Source: Prevotella sp. tf2-5
Lineage (GTDB): Bacteria > Bacteroidota > Bacteroidia > Bacteroidales > Bacteroidaceae
Assembly: GCF_900115435.1 (NCBI RefSeq)
Contig: NZ_FOWK01000005.1
Coordinates: forward strand, 62,001 to 126,000
Direction of reading: 5' to 3'
DNA: 64,000 nt
Made by a program: the position numbers and the translations under genes. The notes below the pieces were generated by a model, which was not told where the DNA came from, searched no databases, and saw nothing but the letters and a program-made list of their open reading frames with translations. This document shows positions 24,792-34,120 of this stretch, in pieces (position 1 is the stretch's first letter; every line of letters begins with the position of its first letter).

Positions 24792-26113
24792 TCCTTGTTC
24801 TCGTAAGCGTCGATTTTCCTCAGGTAGTACGCCCGCACATCCTTCCAAAGATAATAAGGTGCCGTCGTACTCTCTATAGGCAGTGTCGCCTCCTGCTCGT
24901 TGAGCAGTACCTTCACCATGACATCCTTGTCGAATGGATCCTGACGATAGAACACAAACTGGATGTTGGATGCCATCGGGAATACCATACAAGCCCACCA
25001 GCCATGGGACTCCAGCTCTTCCAAGTCGTTCGTCTGATAGCCGAAATGATTGAGTTCCAACAGGCATGTCAGGGGTAATATGATGGTCTCATGACCATAG
25101 CGCAGTTGTGCACCGGGTTTCCTCAGCTGTATACAACTGTCTGCCTCCTCGATGATCTTACGGAGGAGACAACGCTGGGTATAGGGCTGGTTACCACCGT
25201 TCAGCAAGGAGGGACCATACATAAAATACCACCAGGCATTCTCGTTCTGCCAGAACTGGTGGATATCCTCGTAAGTAAACAAGTCCAGAAAACTAGTCTT
25301 GCTCGACATCCGTGTGTTCTGCTGGATCAGCGCCGTCTTCAACAGGTAGTAGTTCAGCCACTTCTCACTGATGTGCTCTCTCACATAAACAGAGTCGTTG
25401 AACAACAAAGACAACAGGCGGGGATTATGCTCACGGCTACTGCAATAGGCGTCAAAAGCCTTCTTAGTCTCAAAGGTCATCATACTGTCACGCAACAGCT
25501 TGTCCTGATGGTTCAGATACCACATGTCGTGTCGCGACGCGTCCATCTTCACTTGTAGTTTGGGATTCCGTGCCAGCATGGCGTGAATGGCGGAACCCAT
25601 GGAGAGGATACAACGGGTGACAATGGTACTCTTGGCATCGACATGAGCCTTGCCCTCGAAGACCTCCGGAAAGCGTTTCATCATCCGTTGGGCTATACGG
25701 CGGTGCTGTTGTCTGCCTAAGTCTGTAAGGTCGCCCCAATGTCCCTCCGCGTCCTGGATGATCGCTATCAACTGTTGCAGGACCTCCTTTCCTGTGGGTG
25801 TCAGTTTTCCCAGCGAGTCAGCTTTCGCCATCATCTTATAGGGGATGTCATAAGCCTTGCGATCACTCAGGTAGCGAGAGCCGTGACGACCGTAGTGACT
25901 GATATAGAAAGGGCGTTTCCCTGCTGGTGGAGGAGTGTTCTTTATAGACGGGCTGTCGGGATAGATACAATAGTTACTGGCAGAGAGACGACGGTCCATA
26001 CTGATGATATCGAAGGCAGAGTGCGACTGGGCATAGCTGCTTGTCACCATGCCCCATAGCATGATGACCACCAACCATAAGCGGCTAAGCGTCAGCTTAG
26101 TCTTGGTAGGCAT
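24788..26113 (-). CDS. Histidine-type phosphatase, MINPP/acid phosphatase-like
   Basis: An exported phosphatase of about 441 residues. I use the ATG at 26113 (MPTKTKLTLSRLWLVV), which gives a signal peptide ending SSYAQ. The catalytic histidine is in ISHYGRHGSRYL, and the distal acid motif is RYGHETIILPLTCLL. In Bacteroides this group includes a MINPP-like inositol polyphosphate phosphatase. It overlaps the end of an upstream paralogue by 17 bases, so the two are tandem duplicates in one transcript. Substrate preference is unknown. Confidence 0.82.
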   Translation of the reverse strand: MPTKTKLTLSRLWLVVIMLWGMVTSSYAQSHSAFDIISMDRRLSASNYCIYPDSPSIKNTPPPAGKRPFYISHYGRHGSRYLSDRKAYDIPYKMMAKADSLGKLTPTGKEVLQQLIAIIQDAEGHWGDLTDLGRQQHRRIAQRMMKRFPEVFEGKAHVDAKSTIVTRCILSMGSAIHAMLARNPKLQVKMDASRHDMWYLNHQDKLLRDSMMTFETKKAFDAYCSSREHNPRLLSLLFNDSVYVREHISEKWLNYYLLKTALIQQNTRMSSKTSFLDLFTYEDIHQFWQNENAWWYFMYGPSLLNGGNQPYTQRCLLRKIIEEADSCIQLRKPGAQLRYGHETIILPLTCLLELNHFGYQTNDLEELESHGWWACMVFPMASNIQFVFYRQDPFDKDVMVKVLLNEQEATLPIESTTAPYYLWKDVRAYYLRKIDAYENKD

Positions 26114-27407
26114 CGAGTTTCTTGAGATAGTAATCACGTACATCACTCCATTTGTAATAAGGTTTCTCATCACTCTTGACAGGAAGGCTCACCTCGTTCT
26201 CGTTCAGCAACACTTTAACGAAGACATCCTTGTCCTGGACGTTCTTCCTATAAAAGATGATCTGGATATTACCCGCCATCGGTATCACCTTGAAATTAAC
26301 CCAGTCCTTACGCTCCAGCGCACCCAGGTTGTCAGTCTCCACCCCATAGTTGTCCAGCTCCATCAGACACGCCAGTGGCAAGATATTCGTATCATGTCCA
26401 AAGCGCAGCGATGCACCAGGTTTTTCCAACATGATACAGCTGTCTGCCTCCTGGATCATTTTCCGCAACAGGAAACGCTGACCATAAGGTTGTTTCCCGC
26501 CATTAAGCGTATAGGCACCATACTTGATATACCACAGCATATTATTCACCTTCCATGTCTCATAGATGGCTTCATCGGAGAAGAGGTCATAGAGTGTGAT
26601 TTTCTTGCGTGATTCCGTATTCTGGATGTTAGAGGCAAGGTTGAAGAGCAGTATGGAAAGATTGCTGACATCGATGCTGTCACGGACATATTGCTGGTCG
26701 TTAAACAGTTTTGTCATCAGCTCCTCATGATGGTTATACTTGTCGACATAAACCTGATAGGCAGCCTTGACGACAGAGTCCATCCTGTGTGCTTTCAGCG
26801 CCTTATCATCATATTTCATATAATAGACATCGGCAGCAGAGGCATCATGACGGATACGGAGGCGAGGATTCATCGTCACCAGTTGTGACAAGGCATTCTC
26901 CATAGAAAGGATACAACGGATCACAGGGGTGCTCTTGGCATCGATACAGGGGGAGCCCTCGAAGACCTCCGGGAAGCGCTCGAACATCCTTTTGGCGATT
27001 TGCTGATGCTGTCTGGCACCTAATGGGGTCAACTCTCCCCAACGGAGGTCAGCCTCCTCCTTCAGTATCGCCACTCGTTGCAGCACATCTTTTCCTAAAT
27101 CGGTGAGCTTCCCCAGTGAGTCAGCTTTCGCCAAGACAGCATAGGGAGTATAGTATTGCTCCTTAGAGGTGCAGAACCTTGACCCATGACGACCATAATG
27201 ACTGATATAGAACGGTTTCATACCTTCCGGTGCCTCTGTCAACCGAACCTGCTGCGGTCCTGGATAGGCATAATGGTTTGACGCAGAACAATGGATGTCT
27301 CGTTGTATTTCCTCTTCGGCAGTACGGTAGACTTGGGCATTTAGTTCTGCGACAACACCTAAGAAGGTGATGGTTAATATCAGTTGTTTCAAAAGTTTCG
27401 TCATCAT
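26097..27407 (-). CDS. Histidine-type phosphatase, MINPP/acid phosphatase-like (paralogue)
   Basis: A 436-residue paralogue of the downstream gene with a signal peptide ending VAELNAQ. The catalytic motif is ISHYGRHGSRFC and the distal motif is RFGHDTNILPLACLM, with Asp where the neighbour has Glu. Both proteins keep the cap domain order, so the pair may differ in position-specificity on phosphorylated substrates. The promoter is divergent from the next gene; its -7 box reads TATCTTTG on the minus strand at 27419-27426. Confidence 0.82.
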   Translation of the reverse strand: MMTKLLKQLILTITFLGVVAELNAQVYRTAEEEIQRDIHCSASNHYAYPGPQQVRLTEAPEGMKPFYISHYGRHGSRFCTSKEQYYTPYAVLAKADSLGKLTDLGKDVLQRVAILKEEADLRWGELTPLGARQHQQIAKRMFERFPEVFEGSPCIDAKSTPVIRCILSMENALSQLVTMNPRLRIRHDASAADVYYMKYDDKALKAHRMDSVVKAAYQVYVDKYNHHEELMTKLFNDQQYVRDSIDVSNLSILLFNLASNIQNTESRKKITLYDLFSDEAIYETWKVNNMLWYIKYGAYTLNGGKQPYGQRFLLRKMIQEADSCIMLEKPGASLRFGHDTNILPLACLMELDNYGVETDNLGALERKDWVNFKVIPMAGNIQIIFYRKNVQDKDVFVKVLLNENEVSLPVKSDEKPYYKWSDVRDYYLKKLDAYQD

Positions 27408-27466
27408 TTTGAGTTTGCAAAGATAATCATTTTTGTTCAGAAAGTTGTAATTATTATCCTATTTTC

Positions 27467-27497
27467 TTTGTTTTTTATCATTTAATCGCTATCTTTG
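27467..27497 (+). promoter_or_regulatory. Promoter of the conserved unknown gene upstream of rpoN
   Basis: TTTG (27467-27470), a 19-base spacer and TATCTTTG (27490-27497). It faces away from the phosphatase promoter, so the 118-base gap holds a divergent pair. Confidence 0.7.
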
Positions 27498-27525
27498 CGG
27501 ATAATTATATAGATGGACGGAAGAC

Positions 27526-28170
27526 ATGGCAAAGAATCAGCAATGGCAAGATGACGACTGGCTGCTCCTGATGCAATTGTATCTGAAAAAGCCTGTGGGT
27601 ATAAAACCGATGTATAGCAAGGCGATGGTGGATCTTGCTCTGGAGATACATATCGCACCACAGATCTTGTTTAAGAAGATGTGTGAGATTGCCAACATGG
27701 AGACACCCCGTATCGAGCGTATCTGGCAAGAATACAGCAAGAATCCCAGTCGACTGAAACGGGCGGTGAGGTTATGGCGTCAGATGCGAGGATTCGGAAA
27801 TAACCTTTTCTACGAAGGGGTGGATATCCAAGAGACCTTCGAGCGTGACTTCCGACCAGTCTGCGAGGACAGTCCTGTCACTCCTATCATGTTGATCATC
27901 ATACTCGACCAGTATTTCCGACTAACACCTGTCACGATGGTTCCGGAGACACCAGAGATACGACAGATAGGGAGCCTGATGAAGATCTCTACCAAAGAGA
28001 TTGTCGATATCATGGTCCTTTTCCAGCATTGTGACCCTTATCTCAGGAGGAAAGATACGGTGACCAGTCCGCTCTTCCCTGCCTGTCAGGAGATATGGCA
28101 ACGCTATGGTAACAGCGACACCGAACAGTTGGCGTCTTATGCACAACAACTGAAAGAATACTTTAAATAA
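27526..28170 (+). CDS. Conserved protein of unknown function upstream of rpoN
   Basis: A 214-residue soluble, mainly helical protein with no signal peptide. It begins MAKNQQWQDDDWLLLMQLYL and has a basic middle stretch (NPSRLKRAVRLWRQMRGFG). A second half (VTPIMLIIILDQYFRLTP) reads like a helical repeat. I do not recognise a named domain. It is 40 bases before rpoN, with an rpoN promoter squeezed into that gap. A regulatory or nucleic-acid role is only a guess from the basic helix and the location. Confidence 0.75.
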   Translation: MAKNQQWQDDDWLLLMQLYLKKPVGIKPMYSKAMVDLALEIHIAPQILFKKMCEIANMETPRIERIWQEYSKNPSRLKRAVRLWRQMRGFGNNLFYEGVDIQETFERDFRPVCEDSPVTPIMLIIILDQYFRLTPVTMVPETPEIRQIGSLMKISTKEIVDIMVLFQHCDPYLRRKDTVTSPLFPACQEIWQRYGNSDTEQLASYAQQLKEYFK

Positions 28171-28202
28171 TTGTCGCGAATGATAATTATTTCGTAATTT
28201 TG
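28170..28202 (+). promoter_or_regulatory. rpoN promoter giving a near-leaderless mRNA
   Basis: ATTG at 28170-28173, about 21 bases, then TAATTTTG at 28195-28202. The rpoN ATG is only 8 bases after the -7 box, so the 5' untranslated part would be a few bases at most. Confidence 0.55.
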
Positions 28203-28210
28203 CAGACGAA

Positions 28211-29710
28211 ATGGCGCAGGAGCAGATTCAGGAACAGCAACAGACCCTGGCGTTAAAACAGACGCAGAGTATCACGCAGCAGCAGTTGTTGCAGGCGCAG
28301 CTGATAGAGCTGCCCATCACACAACTCATAGAGCGTGTCAATACGGAGATGGACGACAATCCTGCCTTGGAGTTCAACACTGGTGACGATTCAGATTATT
28401 CTGAGTTCTCAGAGGATTCCGAGTACTCAGAAAACTCCGAATCCTCCGATGACTATGAGAAAGATGAGAGGCAGTCGGCTCTGGACGCTGCCTTGGAGAA
28501 TATCGGCAGGGACGACGAGGAGCTGCCTGTATATCAAGGAGGACAGGATTACCATGAGGAAAGGGAGGAGATGGTGTATGGAGCATCACAGTCGTTCTAT
28601 GATCAACTCAAGGAGCAGATGGGTGTCATTGACCTGGACGAGCGGCAGCGTGATATCATGGAATACCTCATCGGTTCCCTGGACGACGACGGTCTCCTTC
28701 GTAAGTCCCTTGACAGTATCAGCGATGAGCTTGCCATCTATCACGCTATCGACGCGACACCCCAAGAGATAGAGTCCGTGCTGCATTATCTGCAGGAGTT
28801 CGACCCTGCGGGTATCGGAGGACGCTCCCTGCAAGAGTGCCTGACCCTGCAGATACAACGTCGCCAACCCTCACACCTTCGTGACTTGATGCTGAAGGTT
28901 GTCCAAGACTATTTTGAGGCTTTCACCAAGAAACACTGGAAGAAAATCCAGCAAGCACTGGGGCTCACCGACCTGCAGGCTGACGCACTGATGAAGGAGC
29001 TACGGAAACTCAACCCCAAACCCGGGGCTTCCTTAGGAGAGACGGTAGGACGTGCCATGCAGCAAATCACACCAGACTTCATCGTTGACACGCAAGATGA
29101 TGGTACTGTCACCTTCCAACTGAACACAGGAGAGATACCAGAACTGCATGTTTCTCCGTCCTTCACGGAAACCTTGAAGGAGTATCAGGACAACAAAGAG
29201 CATATGAGTCGTCAGATGAAGGAAGCATTGCTCTATACCAAGAAGAAGGTGGATGCCGCCATGGGGTTCATAGAAGCCATCCGCACACGTCGTCAAACAC
29301 TGACTATGACGATGAGAGCTATCATCCAGTGGCAGCACCGTTATTTCGAGGAGGGTGACGAGGCGTTGCTTCGTCCGATGATCTTAAAAGATATCGCAGA
29401 GAAGACAGGGCTCGACCTGAGTACGATCTCACGTGTCAGCAACTCCAAATACGCACAGACTCGCTGGGGCACGTTCCCTTTGCGTCATTTCTTCAGCGAC
29501 AGTTACGTGACTGCGGAGGGTGACGAACTCTCCACCAGAGAGATCAAGGCGACTTTGCGTGACCTCGTTGATGCGGAGGACAAGCAAAAACCTTTGAGCG
29601 ACGAGGCTTTAGGCAAGCTCCTAGCAGAGAAGGGATACCCCATTGCCCGTCGTACCGTGGCAAAATACCGCGAACAGTTAGGAATACCCATCGCAAGACT
29701 AAGGAAATGA
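28211..29710 (+). CDS. rpoN: RNA polymerase sigma-54 factor
   Basis: A 499-residue sigma factor that recognises -24/-12 promoters and needs an AAA+ activator. Region I is glutamine- and leucine-rich (QTLALKQTQSITQQQLLQAQ). Region II is strikingly acidic and serine-rich (residues 57-95, repeated SEDSEYSENSES-type units). The core-binding and helix-turn-helix regions follow, and the RpoN box is ARRTVAKYREQLGIP at the very C-terminus. It overlaps the next gene by 4 bases. No bacterial enhancer-binding protein is in the window. Confidence 0.95.
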   Translation: MAQEQIQEQQQTLALKQTQSITQQQLLQAQLIELPITQLIERVNTEMDDNPALEFNTGDDSDYSEFSEDSEYSENSESSDDYEKDERQSALDAALENIGRDDEELPVYQGGQDYHEEREEMVYGASQSFYDQLKEQMGVIDLDERQRDIMEYLIGSLDDDGLLRKSLDSISDELAIYHAIDATPQEIESVLHYLQEFDPAGIGGRSLQECLTLQIQRRQPSHLRDLMLKVVQDYFEAFTKKHWKKIQQALGLTDLQADALMKELRKLNPKPGASLGETVGRAMQQITPDFIVDTQDDGTVTFQLNTGEIPELHVSPSFTETLKEYQDNKEHMSRQMKEALLYTKKKVDAAMGFIEAIRTRRQTLTMTMRAIIQWQHRYFEEGDEALLRPMILKDIAEKTGLDLSTISRVSNSKYAQTRWGTFPLRHFFSDSYVTAEGDELSTREIKATLRDLVDAEDKQKPLSDEALGKLLAEKGYPIARRTVAKYREQLGIPIARLRK

Positions 29711-30327
29711 GACAGCGGCAACAAATCATATTGATAGCGCGGGTGATCAGCATACTCTTCACTCCCTTCTACCTCCCTATCATTGGACTGATAGCCCTAT
29801 TTACTTTCAGTTATATGAGTATTTTCCCATGGGCATATAAACTGCAGGTACTTATCATGGTCTATCTGTTTACCATCCTGCTGCCTTCCCTGATGATTCA
29901 CTTCTACCGTCGTTATCAGGGATGGAGCCTCATCGAACTCGGACAAAGGGAGCGGCGTATGGTGCCTTACATCCTTTCCATCGTTTGTTATTTCACATGT
30001 ATCTATATCATGGAGCGTCTGCATATGCCCCATTTTATGATATCTATAGTCATCGCGGCACTGATGGTACAGATTATCTGTGCACTGATTAACGTATGGT
30101 GGAAGATCTCCACCCATACTGCGGCCATCGGTGGTGTGGGCGGAGCACTCTTCGCCTTCGCCGAATATCTGGACTTCAATCCTGTTTGGTGGTTATGTGT
30201 CGTGTTTATCGTAGCAGGTATCTTAGGCACCTGTCGCATGGTGCTCCGCCAGCACTCCCTCTCACAAGTCGTCGGTGGCTTCTGGGTCGGTTTTGTGTGC
30301 GCAGCCATTGCGATATTGTTCATATAA
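29707..30327 (+). CDS. PAP2-like integral membrane protein
   Basis: A 206-residue protein with about six membrane helices. Remnants of the PAP2 phosphatase signature are present: RERRMVPY, STHTAAIGG (in place of PSGH) and CRMVLRQHSLSQVVGGF. The middle motif departs from the active consensus, so activity on lipid phosphates is not certain. It is translationally coupled to rpoN and followed by purE. Similar small membrane proteins beside rpoN are common in this group, to my recollection. Confidence 0.65.
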   Translation: MRQRQQIILIARVISILFTPFYLPIIGLIALFTFSYMSIFPWAYKLQVLIMVYLFTILLPSLMIHFYRRYQGWSLIELGQRERRMVPYILSIVCYFTCIYIMERLHMPHFMISIVIAALMVQIICALINVWWKISTHTAAIGGVGGALFAFAEYLDFNPVWWLCVVFIVAGILGTCRMVLRQHSLSQVVGGFWVGFVCAAIAILFI

Positions 30328-30345
30328 ATTTTAAAAATAGAAAAT

Positions 30346-30852
30346 ATGAATCCAATTGTCAGCATTATCATGGGTAGTACCAGTGATCTGCCCGTTATGG
30401 AGAAAGCCTGCAAGTTACTTGATGAGATGCAGGTACCGTTTGAAGTCAATGCCCTCTCGGCACATCGTACCCCAGAGGAAGTAGAGAATTTTGCCCGTAA
30501 CGCTAAAGGACGTGGTATACGGGTGATCATCGCCGCCGCAGGTATGGCGGCGGCACTTCCCGGAGTCATTGCCGCCAGCACCACACTGCCTGTTATTGGT
30601 GTCCCTGTCAAGGGAATGCTCGACGGACTTGACGCTCTGCTCAGCATCATCCAGATGCCCCCAGGCATCCCTGTCGCCACTGTTGGAGTGAATGGTGCAC
30701 AGAATGCCGCTATCCTTGCTGTCGAGATGCTCGCCCTTAGTGATGAGGCTGTCGCACAGCGATTGAGCGACTATAAGAGTAGTCTGAAGGAGAAAATCGT
30801 GAAAGCAAACAAAGAACTTGCCGAAGTAAAGTATCAATTTAAGACAAACTAA
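30346..30852 (+). CDS. purE: N5-carboxyaminoimidazole ribonucleotide mutase
   Basis: A 168-residue purine biosynthesis enzyme that rearranges N5-CAIR to CAIR. The substrate-binding start is IIMGSTSDLPVMEKACKLLD. The family motif NALSAHRTPEEV follows, and the C-terminal loop is MPPGIPVATVGVNGAQNAAI. It is of the short class I type. Its stop codon is directly followed by the ATG of ispG, so the two are co-transcribed although the pathways are unrelated. Confidence 0.93.
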   Translation: MNPIVSIIMGSTSDLPVMEKACKLLDEMQVPFEVNALSAHRTPEEVENFARNAKGRGIRVIIAAAGMAAALPGVIAASTTLPVIGVPVKGMLDGLDALLSIIQMPPGIPVATVGVNGAQNAAILAVEMLALSDEAVAQRLSDYKSSLKEKIVKANKELAEVKYQFKTN

Positions 30853-32244
<1,392 letters not shown>

Positions 32245-32251
32245 TATATAA

Positions 32252-32291
32252 GAAGAAACCCTGTCGGACTGGTGTTCAACAGGGTTTCTTC
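32252..32291. terminator. Bidirectional terminator between ispG and the MaoC gene
   Basis: GAAGAAACCCTGT (32252-32264) pairs perfectly with ACAGGGTTTCTTC (32279-32291), a 13-base-pair stem between two convergent genes, followed by CTTCTTTAATT. Confidence 0.88.
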
Positions 32292-32296
32292 CTTCT

Positions 32297-32764
32297 TTAA
32301 TTCTCAAAATAGTAAAGGAAGGAGGCAATGCCCTCAAGGGCTGGTTTCCGCTGTCCCTCTATCTCAATGAAGAATTTGATCTCTGCCTTGCAGATTCCAC
32401 GTAAGTTCTGTATGTTGTGCAACTTAGTAACTAATCGCACACGGCTACCAGTAATCACTGGTTGTCCAAAGCGCATTTCGTTCATGCCATAGTTAACCAG
32501 CATCTTGATGTTGTGAACCTCAATGATCTGATCCCACATATAAGGCAGCAGGCTCAACGTCAGGTATCCATGTGCGATGGTACTCTTGTATGGACTCTCT
32601 TCTTTGGCACGATTCACGTCAACATGAATCCATTGATGATCCAGCGTGGCATCCGCAAACAGATTGATACGGTCCTGGTCCACCTCCAGCCATTCGGAGG
32701 TACCTAATTCCTCACCCAGATGGGCGGCAAACTCGTCATAAGAGTTAATGATTAATTTTCCCAT
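32297..32764 (-). CDS. MaoC-family (R)-specific enoyl-CoA hydratase-like protein
   Basis: About 155 residues with a single hot-dog fold. The hydratase-2 motif is FADATLDHQWIHVDVNRAK, with the catalytic Asp and His, followed by STIAHGYLTLSLLP. The enzyme would hydrate trans-2-enoyl-CoA to (R)-3-hydroxyacyl-CoA. The start at 32764 (MGKLIINSYDEFAAHLG) matches the family; the longer frame to 32803 runs through the repeat and promoter region. It is monocistronic, with its back to tRNA-Arg. Confidence 0.85.
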   Translation of the reverse strand: MGKLIINSYDEFAAHLGEELGTSEWLEVDQDRINLFADATLDHQWIHVDVNRAKEESPYKSTIAHGYLTLSLLPYMWDQIIEVHNIKMLVNYGMNEMRFGQPVITGSRVRLVTKLHNIQNLRGICKAEIKFFIEIEGQRKPALEGIASFLYYFEN

Positions 32765-32803
32765 AGTTTTAAAATATATAAAATATGATGCAAAGGTACT
32801 CAA

Positions 32804-32838
32804 AAACTTTAAACTTTAAACTCTAAACTCTAAACTTT
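32804..32838. repeat. Period-7 array upstream of tRNA-Arg
   Basis: Five heptamers, AAACTTT, AAACTTT, AAACTCT, AAACTCT and AAACTTT, fill the gap between the MaoC gene and the tRNA -7 box, where a -33 element would be expected. It is the clearest noncoding array of the set. Confidence 0.88.
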
Positions 32839-32842
32839 TTTG

Positions 32843-32850
32843 TATCTTTG
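32843..32850 (+). promoter_or_regulatory. -7 box for tRNA-Arg and the acetyltransferase-like gene
   Basis: TATCTTTG 16 bases before the mature tRNA. No TTTG is seen at the usual -33 distance; the period-7 array lies there instead. Confidence 0.55.
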
Positions 32851-32866
32851 CAAACACTTAGACGAA

Positions 32867-32938
32867 GCCCTGATAGTTAAATGGATATAACAAGGCTCTC
32901 CTAAAGCTTAGTTCCGAGTTCGATTCTCGGTCGGGGTA
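32867..32938 (+). tRNA. tRNA-Arg (anticodon CCU)
   Basis: Folds as a complete 72-base cloverleaf. The acceptor is GCCCTGA with TCGGGGT, the D stem GTTA/TAAC, and the anticodon stem AGGCT/AGCTT with loop CTCCTAA (anticodon CCT in DNA). The T arm is CCGAG-TTCGATT-CTCGG and the discriminator is A. CCA is not encoded. It reads the AGG arginine codon. The next gene starts at 32941, only two bases after the tRNA, so both must be on one transcript. Confidence 0.93.
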
Positions 32939-32940
32939 CT

Positions 32941-34089
32941 ATGAAAGCAATAGAAATCAGAAAAGTCAATAACTTGGAGGACTTAGAGCAATTTGTCCAG
33001 TTCCATTATGACTTATATCGTGGATGCCCGCAGGCTGTCCCGTTTCTATACTCAGACGAAATGAATACTTTGCGGCGTGACCGGAACGCATGTTTCGAGT
33101 TCTGCGAAGTCGATTATTTCATGGCTTTTCGCGAGGGTAAGATGGTAGGACGTGTGGCTGCTATCATCAACCATCGTGCTAATGAGCGATGGCAACGTAA
33201 GGAAGTACGCTTTGGGTGGCTCGACTTTATAGAGGATATAGAAGTATGCCGCACCTTGATTAACCAGGTGATTACCTGGGGGGAAGAGAGGGGCATGACA
33301 GAGATCGCTGGTCCGCTGGGCTTTACCGATATGGATCGTGAAGGCTTACTGGTGGAGGGCTTTGAGCAGGATGCTACGATGTACATCAACTACAATTATC
33401 CTTATTATGTCCAATATATAGAGCAATTAGGCGGTTTTCAGAAAGACAATGACTATATGGAGTATCGGGTGAAAGTTCCTGAGAAAGTTCCTGATAAGTT
33501 CCATAAGATTGCGGAGATGATCCGCAGCCGCTATAACCTTCACGTAAAAAAATACAGTCGTCAAGAGCTTCTCTCTAAGGGAAAGGGTAAGGAGATCTTC
33601 GATGTTATCAATGCGACCTATAAAGACCTCTATGGCTATTCCCAACTCTCTGAGAAACAAATCAGCCAGCTTGTTGACCAGTATATCAAAGTTGCTGACC
33701 TCAATTTGATAACAGCCATTGAGGACTGGAATACTCCTGAGCATAAGCTGGTGGGGTTTGGCATTACCTTCCCCTCATTCAACAACGCATTAAGGAAGAC
33801 ACGAGACGGCAGACTCCTTCCCTTTGGATGGTGGCATATCTTTAAAGTTCTACAATGGCATAAGACAGATGTGGTTGACTTACTGCTTATCGGGGTTCTT
33901 CCTGAATATCGTGCCAAAGGTGCCAACTCCTTGATCTTCGACGACCTTATCCAATGGTTCCAACGCTATGGCTTTAAATGGGCAGAGGCAATGCCCCAGA
34001 TGGAATCCAATGAACATATGAGAGGACAATGGCAATACCTGGAGGCTACCCAGCATCGTCGTCACCGTTGTTACCGAAAGTTACTATAA
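32941..34089 (+). CDS. GNAT-like acetyltransferase family protein
   Basis: A 382-residue protein of a Bacteroidetes family usually annotated as GNAT N-acetyltransferase. The N-terminal part has YFMAFREGKMVGRVAAI, a GNAT-like strand pair, and later GVLPEYRAKGANSLIFDDL, a possible acetyl-CoA loop. The C-terminus ends QHRRHRCYRKLL, where the basic cluster is notable. The ATG is two bases after tRNA-Arg with no room for a ribosome-binding site. After tRNA 3' processing the mRNA would begin at or near the start codon. The family is expected; the substrate is unknown. Confidence 0.75.
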   Translation: MKAIEIRKVNNLEDLEQFVQFHYDLYRGCPQAVPFLYSDEMNTLRRDRNACFEFCEVDYFMAFREGKMVGRVAAIINHRANERWQRKEVRFGWLDFIEDIEVCRTLINQVITWGEERGMTEIAGPLGFTDMDREGLLVEGFEQDATMYINYNYPYYVQYIEQLGGFQKDNDYMEYRVKVPEKVPDKFHKIAEMIRSRYNLHVKKYSRQELLSKGKGKEIFDVINATYKDLYGYSQLSEKQISQLVDQYIKVADLNLITAIEDWNTPEHKLVGFGITFPSFNNALRKTRDGRLLPFGWWHIFKVLQWHKTDVVDLLLIGVLPEYRAKGANSLIFDDLIQWFQRYGFKWAEAMPQMESNEHMRGQWQYLEATQHRRHRCYRKLL

Positions 34090-34120
34090 GAAAACTAAAA
34101 ACAAAATATAAATTACAACT

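Noticed and set aside
29707..30327. Active PAP2 lipid phosphatase
   Set aside because: The middle motif is STHTAA rather than PSGH, so I describe it only as PAP2-like.
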